Assembly (NCBI GenBank): GCA_002839315.1
Contig: PGXV01000015.1
Span: 1-34,146 of the forward strand
Origin: Spirochaetae bacterium HGW-Spirochaetae-3
GTDB taxonomy: Bacteria > Spirochaetota > Spirochaetia > Treponematales > UBA12059
DNA: 34,146 nucleotides
Direction of reading: 5' to 3'
Positions 7,788 through 14,902 of the stretch are shown here, one piece after another (the first letter of the stretch is position 1; the number at the start of each line of letters is the position of its first letter). The notes below the pieces were generated by a model. The model saw only the letters and a program-made list of their open reading frames with translations. It was not told where the DNA came from and searched no databases. Both the position numbers and the translations under genes were made by a program.

Positions 7788-8099
7788 CTAGGCTCCGGCG
7801 ACGTCGCGCGCGGCGACATCGCGCGCGGCGACGTCGATCTCCTTGATCGGAGAGCGCTCGCGGATGAAGCTGTACAGGAGGGCGTACCCGTCCCTGGTCT
7901 TCCTGCCGAAGACCTGCCGTATCTTGCGGTCCATTTCGGTAACCGTATCGAATCCGTATATCTTGTCCCGCTCGCGACCTTCTCCGGCGCGCCACGCTAC
8001 GGTAAGCGCGTATTTCGCCGTCAGCAACGGTTGCCGGTCGTGGATGGTGTAATAACGTATCGAGCCGTTGGCTCCGGGTTTGTACATCGTGATGATCAT
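7788..8099 (-). CDS. Conserved hypothetical protein (103 aa)
   Basis: I do not recognise a named family. The protein is basic and soluble, with aromatic and charged patterns (IRYYTIHDRQPLL, KIYGFDTVTEMDRKIRQVFG, DGYALLYSFIRE). The C-terminus carries a VAARDVAARDVAGA repeat from a 15-nt tandem duplication. I chose the ATG at 8099 because a TTGAGA-17 nt-GATACT promoter ends 7 nt before it; an ATG at 8087 is the alternative, and one at 8135 would lie in the -35 box. It is convergent with the hydrogenase-like gene, with stops 4 nt apart. Confidence 0.75.
   Translation of the reverse strand: MIITMYKPGANGSIRYYTIHDRQPLLTAKYALTVAWRAGEGRERDKIYGFDTVTEMDRKIRQVFGRKTRDGYALLYSFIRERSPIKEIDVAARDVAARDVAGA
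7806..7835. repeat. Tandem 15-nt repeat, two units
   Basis: Two copies of GCGCGCGGCGACRTC differ at one base. They encode the repeated RDVAA at the C-terminus of the small unknown protein and keep its frame. Confidence 0.9.
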
Positions 8100-8106
8100 C
8101 AGCCAT

Positions 8107-8135
8107 AGTATCGACGGGAATGCCTCGCGTCTCAA
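8107..8135 (-). promoter_or_regulatory. Sigma-70 promoter of the 103-aa protein gene, leaderless arrangement
   Basis: On the minus strand TTGAGA (8135-8130), 17 nt, GATACT (8112-8107), then 7 nt to the ATG at 8099. No Shine-Dalgarno is present. Confidence 0.5.
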
Positions 8136-8199
8136 GTGGGGATAAGGGTGAGGTTTAGCGTCGTTTTCATCGAATCGGCTAGAAACGACAAGGAATAAT

Positions 8200-8228
8200 T
8201 TGACAAAAGGTATCTCGGCGATTATATT
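8200..8228 (+). promoter_or_regulatory. Strong sigma-70 promoter of the glycosidase gene
   Basis: TTGACA (8200-8205), 17 nt, TATATT (8223-8228), in an A/T-rich stretch. The start should be near 8235, giving a leader of about 88 nt with GGGAG before the start codon. Confidence 0.8.
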
Positions 8229-8322
8229 CTATCTCTGCCTCATCATCCTTTCTTTTGAAAAGACATGAAATGCTTGGCGTTTCTTGATTAGATGCGCAAA
8301 GGCGATACCGGGAGTGTCACCC

Positions 8323-9747
8323 TTGAATAAACGGGATTTTCCACGAATACATTTCTACGACCAGGACTTCGTCGATATCTATGACCGGACATGGGCGTGG
8401 ATAGCGGACTACTGGACGAATTCCGGGGCCGATAGCGGTATAGGCGGCGGGAAGTTTTTCTTCTATCCGCCCGAGCGTCGGCTCGATCAGCTCGAGCAAT
8501 CGTTCGCGTCCTTCTTCCTCGTTTATTCTAATAGGATCTATTCCGCCTCGAACGGCCTAGACGCGCTCTATTCCAAGCAGGAAGAGAACGGCGCCATACG
8601 CTGGATGTACGATATCGATTCTGGCTCGCCGGTCCTGCCTCCGGAGAATCCTGAAGGCGTCTCGTTACCGTTATTCGCCTGGGCAGAGTACAACCTGTAC
8701 CATAAAAGCGCTAACAAGAAGCGGGTCAAGGAAATCATGCCCGTGCTCCAGCGCTACTACGCGTGGCTCGAGGCGACGTTCAAGCGGCCTAACGGGCTCT
8801 TCGAGGTTCCCGTCGCCGCTACCGGCATGTCCAATTCTCCGCGGGACGGCGCCGTCTACCTCGTTGATTTCAACGCGGCGATGGCCGTCAACGCCCTGTA
8901 CATGTCGGCGCTCGGCGATATTCTCAACGACAAGGAAATAAGCTTCCAGTATAAGCGCAACTACTTCTCGCTGAAGACCAGGATCAACAACTTCATGTGG
9001 AACGCGGACGACGGCTTCTATTACGACGTCGACGCGGCGGAACGGCAGGTTCGCAACAAGACGATAGGCGGCTTCTGGCCGCTGCTCGCCGAGATTCCCA
9101 ACGAAGAGCGCGCGGAGGCGATAATCGCCCACCTGACTAATCCGGCGACGTTCGGCACCGAGAATCCCTTCCCGTCGCTGTCCGTGGATTGCGATCATTA
9201 CGACAAGCGCGGCCTCGGCTATAAGGGCGCCGTCCTGCCCCAGTTCACCTATATGGTAATCAAGGGGCTTGAGAAGTATAACCAGTGGGAGCTCGCCCGC
9301 GACTGTTCGATACGTCACCTGTATTTTATCCTGGACTCGGCGCACCAGAACGGCGAGCATCGCCAGACGCTATGGGAGGCCTATCAGCCCCAGAACGAAG
9401 GCAAGGCCATCTGGCCGGACCGCGCCGATTGGCCGAGGGCCCAGTACCTCGGGTTCTCTGGGCTCGCGACCGTCGCGTTGATGATCGAGAATATCGTAGG
9501 CCTCTCGGTGTCGCTACCCCGCAAGACTGTCGACTGGATCATTCCCAACCTGGAGATCATGGGTATAGAGAACCTGAGCCTCAAGCGCAACATGGTGACT
9601 ATCCTGTCCAATAAGAGCGGTCGCGGCTGGGAAATCCACATGGAGTCCGAGAAGCTCTATTACTTTACCATCAACGTGATAGGGAAGAAGAAGAAGACTC
9701 TGCCGATACCGTCGGGCAAGTGTTCGATGCTGATAGACAAGATATAG
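8323..9747 (+). CDS. Glycoside hydrolase of the (alpha/alpha)6 trehalase-like clan (GH63/GH37-like)
   Basis: A 474-aa cytoplasmic protein without signal peptide, resembling the MGH1-like/GH63 catalytic domain. Supporting motifs: GAIRWMYDID, GLFEVPVAATGMSNSPRDG, DFNAAMAVNALYM, GYKGAVLPQFTYMVIKGLE, and TLWEAYQP near 350 with the likely catalytic base Glu. Related enzymes usually have Asp in GMDNSPR as the acid; here that position is Ser, so activity may be altered or lost. The substrate cannot be called; a glucoside or mannosylglycerate-type compound is possible. The start is TTG at 8323 with GGGAG 8 nt upstream; an in-frame TTG at 8284 lacks a binding site. No sugar transporter is adjacent. 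Confidence 0.75.
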   Translation: MNKRDFPRIHFYDQDFVDIYDRTWAWIADYWTNSGADSGIGGGKFFFYPPERRLDQLEQSFASFFLVYSNRIYSASNGLDALYSKQEENGAIRWMYDIDSGSPVLPPENPEGVSLPLFAWAEYNLYHKSANKKRVKEIMPVLQRYYAWLEATFKRPNGLFEVPVAATGMSNSPRDGAVYLVDFNAAMAVNALYMSALGDILNDKEISFQYKRNYFSLKTRINNFMWNADDGFYYDVDAAERQVRNKTIGGFWPLLAEIPNEERAEAIIAHLTNPATFGTENPFPSLSVDCDHYDKRGLGYKGAVLPQFTYMVIKGLEKYNQWELARDCSIRHLYFILDSAHQNGEHRQTLWEAYQPQNEGKAIWPDRADWPRAQYLGFSGLATVALMIENIVGLSVSLPRKTVDWIIPNLEIMGIENLSLKRNMVTILSNKSGRGWEIHMESEKLYYFTINVIGKKKKTLPIPSGKCSMLIDKI

Positions 9748-9763
9748 CCGTCGCGGGCGGAAA

Positions 9764-9798
9764 AGGAGAGGGCCGCCCGTGAAGGCGGCCTTTTCTTT
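9764..9798. terminator. Terminator between convergent genes, possibly bidirectional
   Basis: GGCCGCC (9771-9777), loop CGTGAA, GGCGGCC (9784-9790), then TTTTCTTTAT on the plus strand. An AAAA run at 9761-9764 on the left side supplies a short T run for the minus strand. It ends the glycosidase transcript and perhaps the DUF1707 transcript. Confidence 0.85.
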
Positions 9799-9809
9799 AT
9801 AGAGCCGCC

Positions 9810-10421
9810 CTAGTCCTTGGCCCTGACGGTCACCGATCCCATCATCGCGAAGCCCGATATCTCCACCCAGGTCCTGGCGTCGCCTACGCGTTGGTTCACT
9901 TCGCGGCCCGCGCGGCTCTCGCCCATGAACGCGAAGGCGCTCATGCGTACCGGTACGTCGCGCGGAACGATTATCTGCGTTTCCCCCATCAGCGTGAACG
10001 CCTCTATTTTTATGGCCCCCGGGGGCAGTACGGCGTCGCGCAGGTCGAGCCTGGTAGAGCCCATGACGGTAAAGGACGAGACCCGGTCGCTGGACAGCCA
10101 GTTGCCGGTCATCGTGCGCTCGCTCATTACGCAACCCGTCGTTACGGGCACGGCGCCTATGATAGACGAATCGTCGCCGCGTAGCGGGCGCTGCCGCGCG
10201 GGACCGCCCCGAGGAGCGCCTTTAGCTGCCGGAAGGTCCCGAGTCAGGCTCTCGAGATCCGATATCCGGTTCGCGGCGTTCGCCGACGTAGCGCGGCGCT
10301 CGTACTCGTCCATGTCGATAGCGTCCGCCGCGAAGGCCTCGGTCAGCCTGTCGATCGTTTCCTGACGGGATACCTCGATCCCTCGGGAAGCGTCGCGATG
10401 CTCGTTCTGGTATGCGCTCAT
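9810..10421 (-). CDS. DUF1707 / LiaF-like cell-envelope stress protein
   Basis: A 203-aa protein. Its N-terminal 60 residues match the DUF1707 (SHOCT-like) pattern SRQETIDRLTEAFAADAIDMDEYERR. After an Ala/Pro/Arg linker, the C-terminal part has repeated FTVMGSTRLDLRDA / FTLMGETQIIVP / FAFMGES / FAMMGSV beta-repeats as in the LiaF/YvqF C-terminal domain. No membrane segments are seen, so it is a soluble variant. LiaF proteins regulate envelope-stress two-component systems; this role is only suggested here. The start at 10421 is favoured because GGAGG lies 5 nt before it; ATG at 10433 is less likely. It is divergent from the maoC operon. Confidence 0.85.
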   Translation of the reverse strand: MSAYQNEHRDASRGIEVSRQETIDRLTEAFAADAIDMDEYERRATSANAANRISDLESLTRDLPAAKGAPRGGPARQRPLRGDDSSIIGAVPVTTGCVMSERTMTGNWLSSDRVSSFTVMGSTRLDLRDAVLPPGAIKIEAFTLMGETQIIVPRDVPVRMSAFAFMGESRAGREVNQRVGDARTWVEISGFAMMGSVTVRAKD

Positions 10422-10593
10422 ATAATCCTCCATCCAAGGCCTCGTTCCGGACCCGGTTCGGCGTCCGCGCCGCTACCCTTTCGGCGTAGGGCATCGATCC
10501 CAATGATATAGTATCGCGAAAAGGCGGGGATTCGACTACGGTTGAATTTTTAGAATTCACATATGAGAATGGATTCATATGGATAAATAATGC
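10422..10593. promoter_or_regulatory. Divergent intergenic control region with inverted repeats
   Basis: No gene is seen. The A/T-rich core holds a perfect inverted repeat TGAATT-TTTAG-AATTCA at 10543-10559, immediately followed by CATATG-N10-CATATG at 10560-10581. Both lie just upstream of the maoC promoter -35 box and could bind a regulator. TACTAT near 10506-10511 (minus strand) is a possible -10 box for the DUF1707 gene, but no matching -35 is clear. Confidence 0.4.
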
Positions 10594-10622
10594 TTGACAA
10601 ATTGCAGAGGTATGGATATTCT
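10594..10622 (+). promoter_or_regulatory. Sigma-70 promoter of the maoC operon
   Basis: TTGACA (10594-10599), 17 nt, TATTCT (10617-10622). A start near 10629 leaves a leader of about 145 nt. A CGAACGAT-AACA-ATCG(T)CGTTCG hairpin lies at 10623-10645, over the start site. Confidence 0.75.
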
Positions 10623-10774
10623 CGAACGATAACAATCGTCGTTCGCGAATCCCGGCTCATTATGTATACCCGCCTCGGGTTCGATCTTCACGTGATCGGT
10701 CCGAATAGGGTTGGATGGTCCATATGTTTGCCGCGCCGTTGGCATCCGGCATCTTTACGGTTCGAGGTCTATAC

Positions 10775-11206
10775 ATGAGCAACGACGTCCATGGCTACTT
10801 CTATGAAGAACTCTCGATAGGCATGACCGCAGATTTCTCCAAGACGGTAACCGAAGCCGATATCGCGGCCTTCGCCGGATTCTCAGGCGATTTTAATCCG
10901 TTGCATATCAATGATGAATACGCCAAGACGACCATATTCAAGGGGCGTATCGCCCACGGGATGCTTTCCGCAGGCTTTATCTCTACGGTTTTCGGCATGA
11001 AGATGCCTGGCCCGGGTTGTGTCTACGTGTCGCAGGCCCTGAAGTTCAAGGCGCCCGTGCGTATAGGCGATACGGTGACCGCGCGCGTCGAGGTTATCGG
11101 TACCGTTCCCGAGAAGAAATTCGTCACTTTCAAGACTACCTGCTCTGTCTCCGGCAAGATCGTAATCGATGGGGAAGCGACCCTGATGGTTCCTTCGAAT
11201 GTATAG
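10775..11206 (+). CDS. MaoC-type (R)-specific enoyl-CoA hydratase
   Basis: A 143-aa hot-dog-fold hydratase. It carries the complete hydratase-2 signature FSGDFNPLHIND at 36-47 with catalytic Asp39 and His44, and a GRIAHGMLSAGF segment near 59-70. Family members interconvert (R)-3-hydroxyacyl-CoA and trans-2-enoyl-CoA, here probably (R)-3-hydroxybutyryl-CoA and crotonyl-CoA given the neighbouring butyryl-CoA dehydrogenase-like and Etf genes. The start at 10775 has GAGG 7 nt upstream; an in-frame ATG at 10715 would add an unusual extension. It is followed by the kal-like gene after 83 nt. Confidence 0.9.
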   Translation: MSNDVHGYFYEELSIGMTADFSKTVTEADIAAFAGFSGDFNPLHINDEYAKTTIFKGRIAHGMLSAGFISTVFGMKMPGPGCVYVSQALKFKAPVRIGDTVTARVEVIGTVPEKKFVTFKTTCSVSGKIVIDGEATLMVPSNV

Positions 11207-11289
11207 GCATGAGAGGTGATTCACACTATAAACCGCGTTTCTAGAATCAGGTGTATACTCGCTTCCGTGTATAAAAAGGAGTAGATGAA

Positions 11290-11676
11290 ATGGAAAAGGC
11301 TGTTATCAGGATTCGGATGGGCGCCCACGACGCCCACTATGGCGGCGAGCTCGTGGACGGCGCCAAGATGCTCCAGCTTTTCGGCGACGTAGCGACCGAG
11401 CTACTTATCCGTAACGACGGCGACGAGGGGCTTTTCGCTGGATACGAGAAGGTGGAATTCCTGGCGCCAGTATTCGCGGGAGATTATATCGAAGCGTCGG
11501 GAGAGATCGTGCACCTGGGTAATTCCTCGCGCAAGATGAGCTTCGAGGCCAGGAAGGTCATCGCGCCACGGAAGGACCTGAACGATTCCGCGGCGGACGT
11601 CCTCGCGGAGCCCGTTACGGTCTGCAAGGCGATAGGTACCTGCGTCGTCCCGAAGGACAAGCAGCGCAAGGGATAA
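11290..11676 (+). CDS. kal: 3-aminobutyryl-CoA ammonia-lyase (hot-dog fold)
   Basis: A 128-aa protein closely resembling Kal of the lysine fermentation pathway and related beta-alanyl-CoA ammonia-lyases. The start [19 protein letters not shown], then [20 protein letters not shown] and [19 protein letters not shown], are typical. The enzyme removes ammonia from L-3-aminobutyryl-CoA to give crotonyl-CoA. AAGGAG lies 8 nt before the ATG. The other lysine pathway genes (kce, kdd, kamA, kamDE) are not in this window, so the source of 3-aminobutyryl-CoA is unknown. A TATACT at 11254-11259 may be an internal -10 box, without a good -35. Confidence 0.85.
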   Translation: MEKAVIRIRMGAHDAHYGGELVDGAKMLQLFGDVATELLIRNDGDEGLFAGYEKVEFLAPVFAGDYIEASGEIVHLGNSSRKMSFEARKVIAPRKDLNDSAADVLAEPVTVCKAIGTCVVPKDKQRKG

Positions 11677-11695
11677 TAGTCGGATCTGTAAGCAG

Positions 11696-11722
11696 CGTCC
11701 GCCTCGGAGCGGACGGCGTTTT
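11696..11722 (+). terminator. Probable intrinsic terminator after kal
   Basis: CGTCCGC (11696-11702), loop CTCGGA, GCGGACG (11709-11715), then GCGTTTT. The T run is short, so it may be partial and allow read-through into the acyl-CoA dehydrogenase gene. Confidence 0.6.
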
Positions 11723-11766
11723 ACGATACATGCGGGTCATGCCGTCTCTCAGGGACATCGCGGCCC

Positions 11767-11798
11767 GAAAACAAACACAGAGTCAACGACTCGTTTTC
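11767..11798 (+). promoter_or_regulatory. Hairpin in the acyl-CoA dehydrogenase leader
   Basis: GAAAAC (11767-11772) pairs with GTTTTC (11793-11798) and GAGTC (11780-11784) pairs with GACTC (11788-11792) around loop AAC. This leaves a 7-nt one-sided bulge AAACACA. The hairpin abuts the Shine-Dalgarno AGGGGAAA at about 11799-11806. It may affect translation or act as a protein site. Confidence 0.45.
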
Positions 11799-11808
11799 AG
11801 GGGAAACC

Positions 11809-12948
11809 ATGGATTTTCAGACGGACAAAGAACATTCGCTGCTTATGAGCATGTACGCGTCCTTCGCGGAAGAGGAAGTGAAACCGCTCGCGAAGGAAGT
11901 CGACGAGGAAGAGAGATTCCCCGTCGAGACGGTCGAGAAGATGGCCCGGTACGGCATGCTCGGTATCCCGATCCCGAAGGAATTCGGCGGAGCGGGCGGG
12001 GACAATCTCGGTTATGTCATGGCGGTCGAGGCTATGTCCAAGGTCTGCGGCACGACGGGCGTCATACTGTCGGCCCATACCTCGCTGTGCGCCGCTCCGA
12101 TCTATGAATTCGGTACGCCCGAGCAGAAGCAGAAGTATCTGCCCGCCCTGGCGAAGGGCGAGAAGCTAGGGGCTTTCGGCTTGACGGAGCCCAATGCGGG
12201 CACCGACGCCGCCGGTCAGCAGACGACGGCCGAACTCAAGGGCGACCACTACGTACTCAACGGCTCGAAGCTGTTCATAACCAACGCCGGCTACGCCGAC
12301 GTGTACGTTATCTTCGCGATGACGGACAAGTCAAAGGGGACGCGCGGCATCTCGGCCTTCATCGTCGAGAAGGAAATGCCTGGCTTCTCGATCGGCAAGA
12401 AGGAAGAGAAGATGGGAATACGCGGCTCGGCGACCTGCGAGCTCATCTTCGAGAACGTGAAGGTGCCGGCGGCGAACCTGCTCGGCGCCGAGGGCAAGGG
12501 CTTCGGCATAGCGATGAAGACCCTGGACGGCGGCCGTATCGGCATAGCGGCGCAGGCTCTCGGGCTGGCTCAGGGCGCTATCGACGAGACCGTGGCCTAT
12601 GTCAAGGAACGCAAGCAGTTCGGCAAGAGCCTGGCGCAGTTCCAGAATACGCAGTTCCAGTTAGCCGATATGCAGGCCAAGACCGACGCGGCGCGGCTAC
12701 TCGTCTACAAGGCCGCCTGCTGCAAGGACGCCAAGCTACCGTACAGCGTCGAGGCCGCGACGGCGAAGCTGTTCGCGTCGGAGACCGCGATGGAGGTGAC
12801 GACCAAGGCCGTGCAGCTCCACGGCGGATACGGCTACACCCGCGAGTACCCGGTGGAGCGTATGATGCGCGACGCGAAGATCACCGAGATATACGAGGGC
12901 ACGTCGGAAGTCCAGCGCATGGTCATCTCGGCTAACATGCTGAAGTGA
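11809..12948 (+). CDS. bcd: Acyl-CoA dehydrogenase, probably butyryl-CoA dehydrogenase
   Basis: A 379-aa FAD enzyme of the short-chain acyl-CoA dehydrogenase family, normal length. Signatures are present: GAFGLTEPNAGTDA near 122-135, the FITNAGYADVYVIFA segment, QLHGGYGYTREYPVERMMRDAKI near 341-361, and the catalytic Glu in YEGTSEVQR near 364-372. Its neighbours etfB and etfA are its electron partner. The family reaction is crotonyl-CoA plus reductant to butyryl-CoA; with EtfAB this can be flavin-based bifurcation that also reduces ferredoxin. GGGG precedes the ATG by 5 nt. Confidence 0.94.
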   Translation: MDFQTDKEHSLLMSMYASFAEEEVKPLAKEVDEEERFPVETVEKMARYGMLGIPIPKEFGGAGGDNLGYVMAVEAMSKVCGTTGVILSAHTSLCAAPIYEFGTPEQKQKYLPALAKGEKLGAFGLTEPNAGTDAAGQQTTAELKGDHYVLNGSKLFITNAGYADVYVIFAMTDKSKGTRGISAFIVEKEMPGFSIGKKEEKMGIRGSATCELIFENVKVPAANLLGAEGKGFGIAMKTLDGGRIGIAAQALGLAQGAIDETVAYVKERKQFGKSLAQFQNTQFQLADMQAKTDAARLLVYKAACCKDAKLPYSVEAATAKLFASETAMEVTTKAVQLHGGYGYTREYPVERMMRDAKITEIYEGTSEVQRMVISANMLK

Positions 12949-12985
12949 ACGGCCCGCACCACCACATCGAGAAGGAACCAACGAG

Positions 12986-13765
12986 ATGAACATAGTAGTC
13001 TGCATGAAGCAGGTTCCCGATACCACCGAGGTCAAGATCGACCCGGCTACCGGAACCCTGATACGCGAAGGCATCCCGAGCATCATCAACCCGGACGACA
13101 AGAGCGGCCTCGAGGCCGCCCTCGTCCTCAAGGACCAGGTAGGGGCCAAGGTCACCGTGCTGTCCATGGGGCCGCCTCAGGCCGACCTAGCGCTGCGAGA
13201 GGCGCTGGCGATGGGAGCCGACGACGCTGTATTGCTGTCCGACCGCGCCTTCGGCGGAGCCGATACCTGGGCCACCTCTACGACCATAGCGGCCGCGCTC
13301 AGGAAGCTGGGCTTCGACCTGATCATATGCGGACGCCAGGCCATAGACGGCGATACCGCGCAGGTCGGACCACAGATCGCCGAGCACCTGAAGCTCCCGC
13401 ACGTCAGCTACGTAAGCGAGCTGGAGCTCAAGGGCGACTCCGTCGTGGTCAAGCGCGTCTTCGAGGACGGCTACCAGCGGATAAAGGCCAAGCTTCCCTG
13501 CCTGCTCACGGCTCTGAAGGACATGAACTCGCCCCGCTACATGTCGGTCGCCGGCATCTTCGACGCGTACAAGAAGGAAATCAAGGTATGGGGTCTCGCC
13601 GACATCGTAGTCGACGAGACGAATATCGGCCTCAAGGGTTCGCCTACCAGGGTCAAGAAGTCTTTCACGAAGGGCGTCAAGTCGGCCGGCAAGGTCTACG
13701 AAGTCGACGCCAAGGAAGGCGCCAGGATCATCGTCGAGGCGCTCAGGGAAAAGTACGTCATCTAG
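12986..13765 (+). CDS. etfB: Electron transfer flavoprotein subunit beta
   Basis: A 259-aa adenine-nucleotide-binding ETF subunit, normal length. The N-terminus MNIVVCMKQVPDTTEVKID, the CGRQAIDGDTAQVGPQIAEHL motif near 112-132 and the conserved loop NIGLKGSPTRVKKSFTKG near 213-230 identify it. Butyrate-pathway EtfB proteins that bifurcate electrons share these motifs, but the sequence alone does not prove bifurcation. It lies 37 nt after bcd with a GAGAAGGA binding site and 26 nt before etfA. Confidence 0.95.
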   Translation: MNIVVCMKQVPDTTEVKIDPATGTLIREGIPSIINPDDKSGLEAALVLKDQVGAKVTVLSMGPPQADLALREALAMGADDAVLLSDRAFGGADTWATSTTIAAALRKLGFDLIICGRQAIDGDTAQVGPQIAEHLKLPHVSYVSELELKGDSVVVKRVFEDGYQRIKAKLPCLLTALKDMNSPRYMSVAGIFDAYKKEIKVWGLADIVVDETNIGLKGSPTRVKKSFTKGVKSAGKVYEVDAKEGARIIVEALREKYVI

Positions 13766-13791
13766 GGCGACGGACCGATAGGAGAAACGCA

Positions 13792-14805
13792 ATGAATATT
13801 TCCGATTACAGGGGCGTGATGGTCTTCGCCGAGCAGCGCAGGGGAAGCGTCCAGAAGATAGCCTACGAGCTCCTCGGAGTAGGGCGACGCATAGCCGATA
13901 CCCTGCAGGAGCCGCTCGTCGCGCTGCTTATAGGTTCGAAGCTGCCCGACTCTGCCGCTAAGGAACTGATAGCCCAGGGCGCCGACAAGGTCATCGTCGT
14001 AGACGATCCCGCGTTGGACGTGTACATGACCGAGCCGTACGCCAAGGCGATGACCAAGGCGATCGATACGTACAAGCCGGGCATCGTGTTCACCGGAGCG
14101 ACGACGATAGGCCGAGACCTGGCGCCGCGCGTCTCCGCCCGCGTGAAGACCGGCCTGACGGCCGACTGCACCGGCCTCGAGATAGAAGACGGCACGCGCA
14201 ATCTCCTGATGACGCGCCCGGCCTTCGGCGGCAATATCATGGCGACGATAGTCTGCCCGGAACACCGCCCGCAGATGTCCACCGTGCGAGCCGGCGTTAT
14301 GCGCAAGCTGGAGCGCGACGAGACCCGCAAGGGAACCGTGGAGAGGCTGGACGTCAAGATCGAGGCCAAGGACAAGAACGTCGAGATCCTCGAGGTCGTC
14401 GTCGAGAAGGCGACGAAGAAGAACATCGAGGACGCCAACGTGCTTATCTCCGGCGGCCGGGGCATGGGGAACCTGGACAACTACAACAGGCTGCAGGGCA
14501 TCGCCGACGAGCTCGGCGGCCTCGTTTCCGCGTCGCGCGCCGTCGTCGACGCCGGCTGGGTAGGCCAGGACAAGCAGGTCGGCCAGACCGGCAAGACGGT
14601 CCGGCCCGACGTCTACTTCGCGTGCGGCATTTCCGGCATGATACAGCATATCGCCGGCATGGAGGACTCGGAGTTCATCGTCGCCATCAACAAGAACGCG
14701 AGCGCGCCTATATTCGAGTACGCCGATATCGGCATCGTAGCCGACATCAACAAGGTCGTGCCGGCGCTGGTAGAGGAGCTGAAGGCGGCCAAGGCCGCGA
14801 GCTGA
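13792..14805 (+). CDS. etfA: Electron transfer flavoprotein subunit alpha
   Basis: A 337-aa FAD-binding ETF subunit. The N-terminal domain resembles EtfB; the C-terminal FAD domain shows GGRGMG, LVSASRAVVDAGWVGQDKQVGQTG, FACGISGMIQHIAGM and FEYADIGIVADINKVVPAL. The ATG at 13792 follows GGAG by 6 nt and gives MNISDYRGVMVFAEQ; the open frame extends far upstream through etfB but that is only shadow sequence. It is the last gene of the bcd-etfBA unit and is followed by a strong terminator. Confidence 0.95.
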   Translation: MNISDYRGVMVFAEQRRGSVQKIAYELLGVGRRIADTLQEPLVALLIGSKLPDSAAKELIAQGADKVIVVDDPALDVYMTEPYAKAMTKAIDTYKPGIVFTGATTIGRDLAPRVSARVKTGLTADCTGLEIEDGTRNLLMTRPAFGGNIMATIVCPEHRPQMSTVRAGVMRKLERDETRKGTVERLDVKIEAKDKNVEILEVVVEKATKKNIEDANVLISGGRGMGNLDNYNRLQGIADELGGLVSASRAVVDAGWVGQDKQVGQTGKTVRPDVYFACGISGMIQHIAGMEDSEFIVAINKNASAPIFEYADIGIVADINKVVPALVEELKAAKAAS

Positions 14806-14830
14806 TCCCCGATTCCCGACCTGCGATGCT

Positions 14831-14868
14831 CGGCCGCCCGGGGGACTCCCCGGGCGGCCGTTTCGTTT
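14831..14868 (+). terminator. Strong rho-independent terminator of bcd-etfBA
   Basis: A perfect 13-bp G/C stem (14831-14843 with 14848-14860) with loop GACT is followed by TTTCGTTT. The end of the T run is also the start of the next gene's -35 box. Confidence 0.93.
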
Positions 14869-14895
14869 GCCGGCGCCGGGGGTCTAGCCTATACT
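14867..14895 (+). promoter_or_regulatory. Sigma-70 promoter of the membrane histidine kinase, leaderless arrangement
   Basis: TTGCCG (14867-14872), 17 nt, TATACT (14890-14895), then 7 nt to the ATG at 14903. No Shine-Dalgarno is present. Confidence 0.7.
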
Positions 14896-14902
14896 GGTAA
14901 AT

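Noticed and set aside
7806-7835. Repeat unit as CRISPR-like
   Set aside because: Only two adjacent 15-nt units without spacers, inside a coding sequence.
10590-10778. Small plus-strand frame in the maoC leader
   Set aside because: It begins at the -35 box, has no ribosome binding site and no recognisable protein pattern.
11212-11226. GTGATTCAC as a Rex-type redox operator
   Set aside because: It lacks the Rex TTGTTAA...TTAACAA half-sites and is not placed over a clear promoter.
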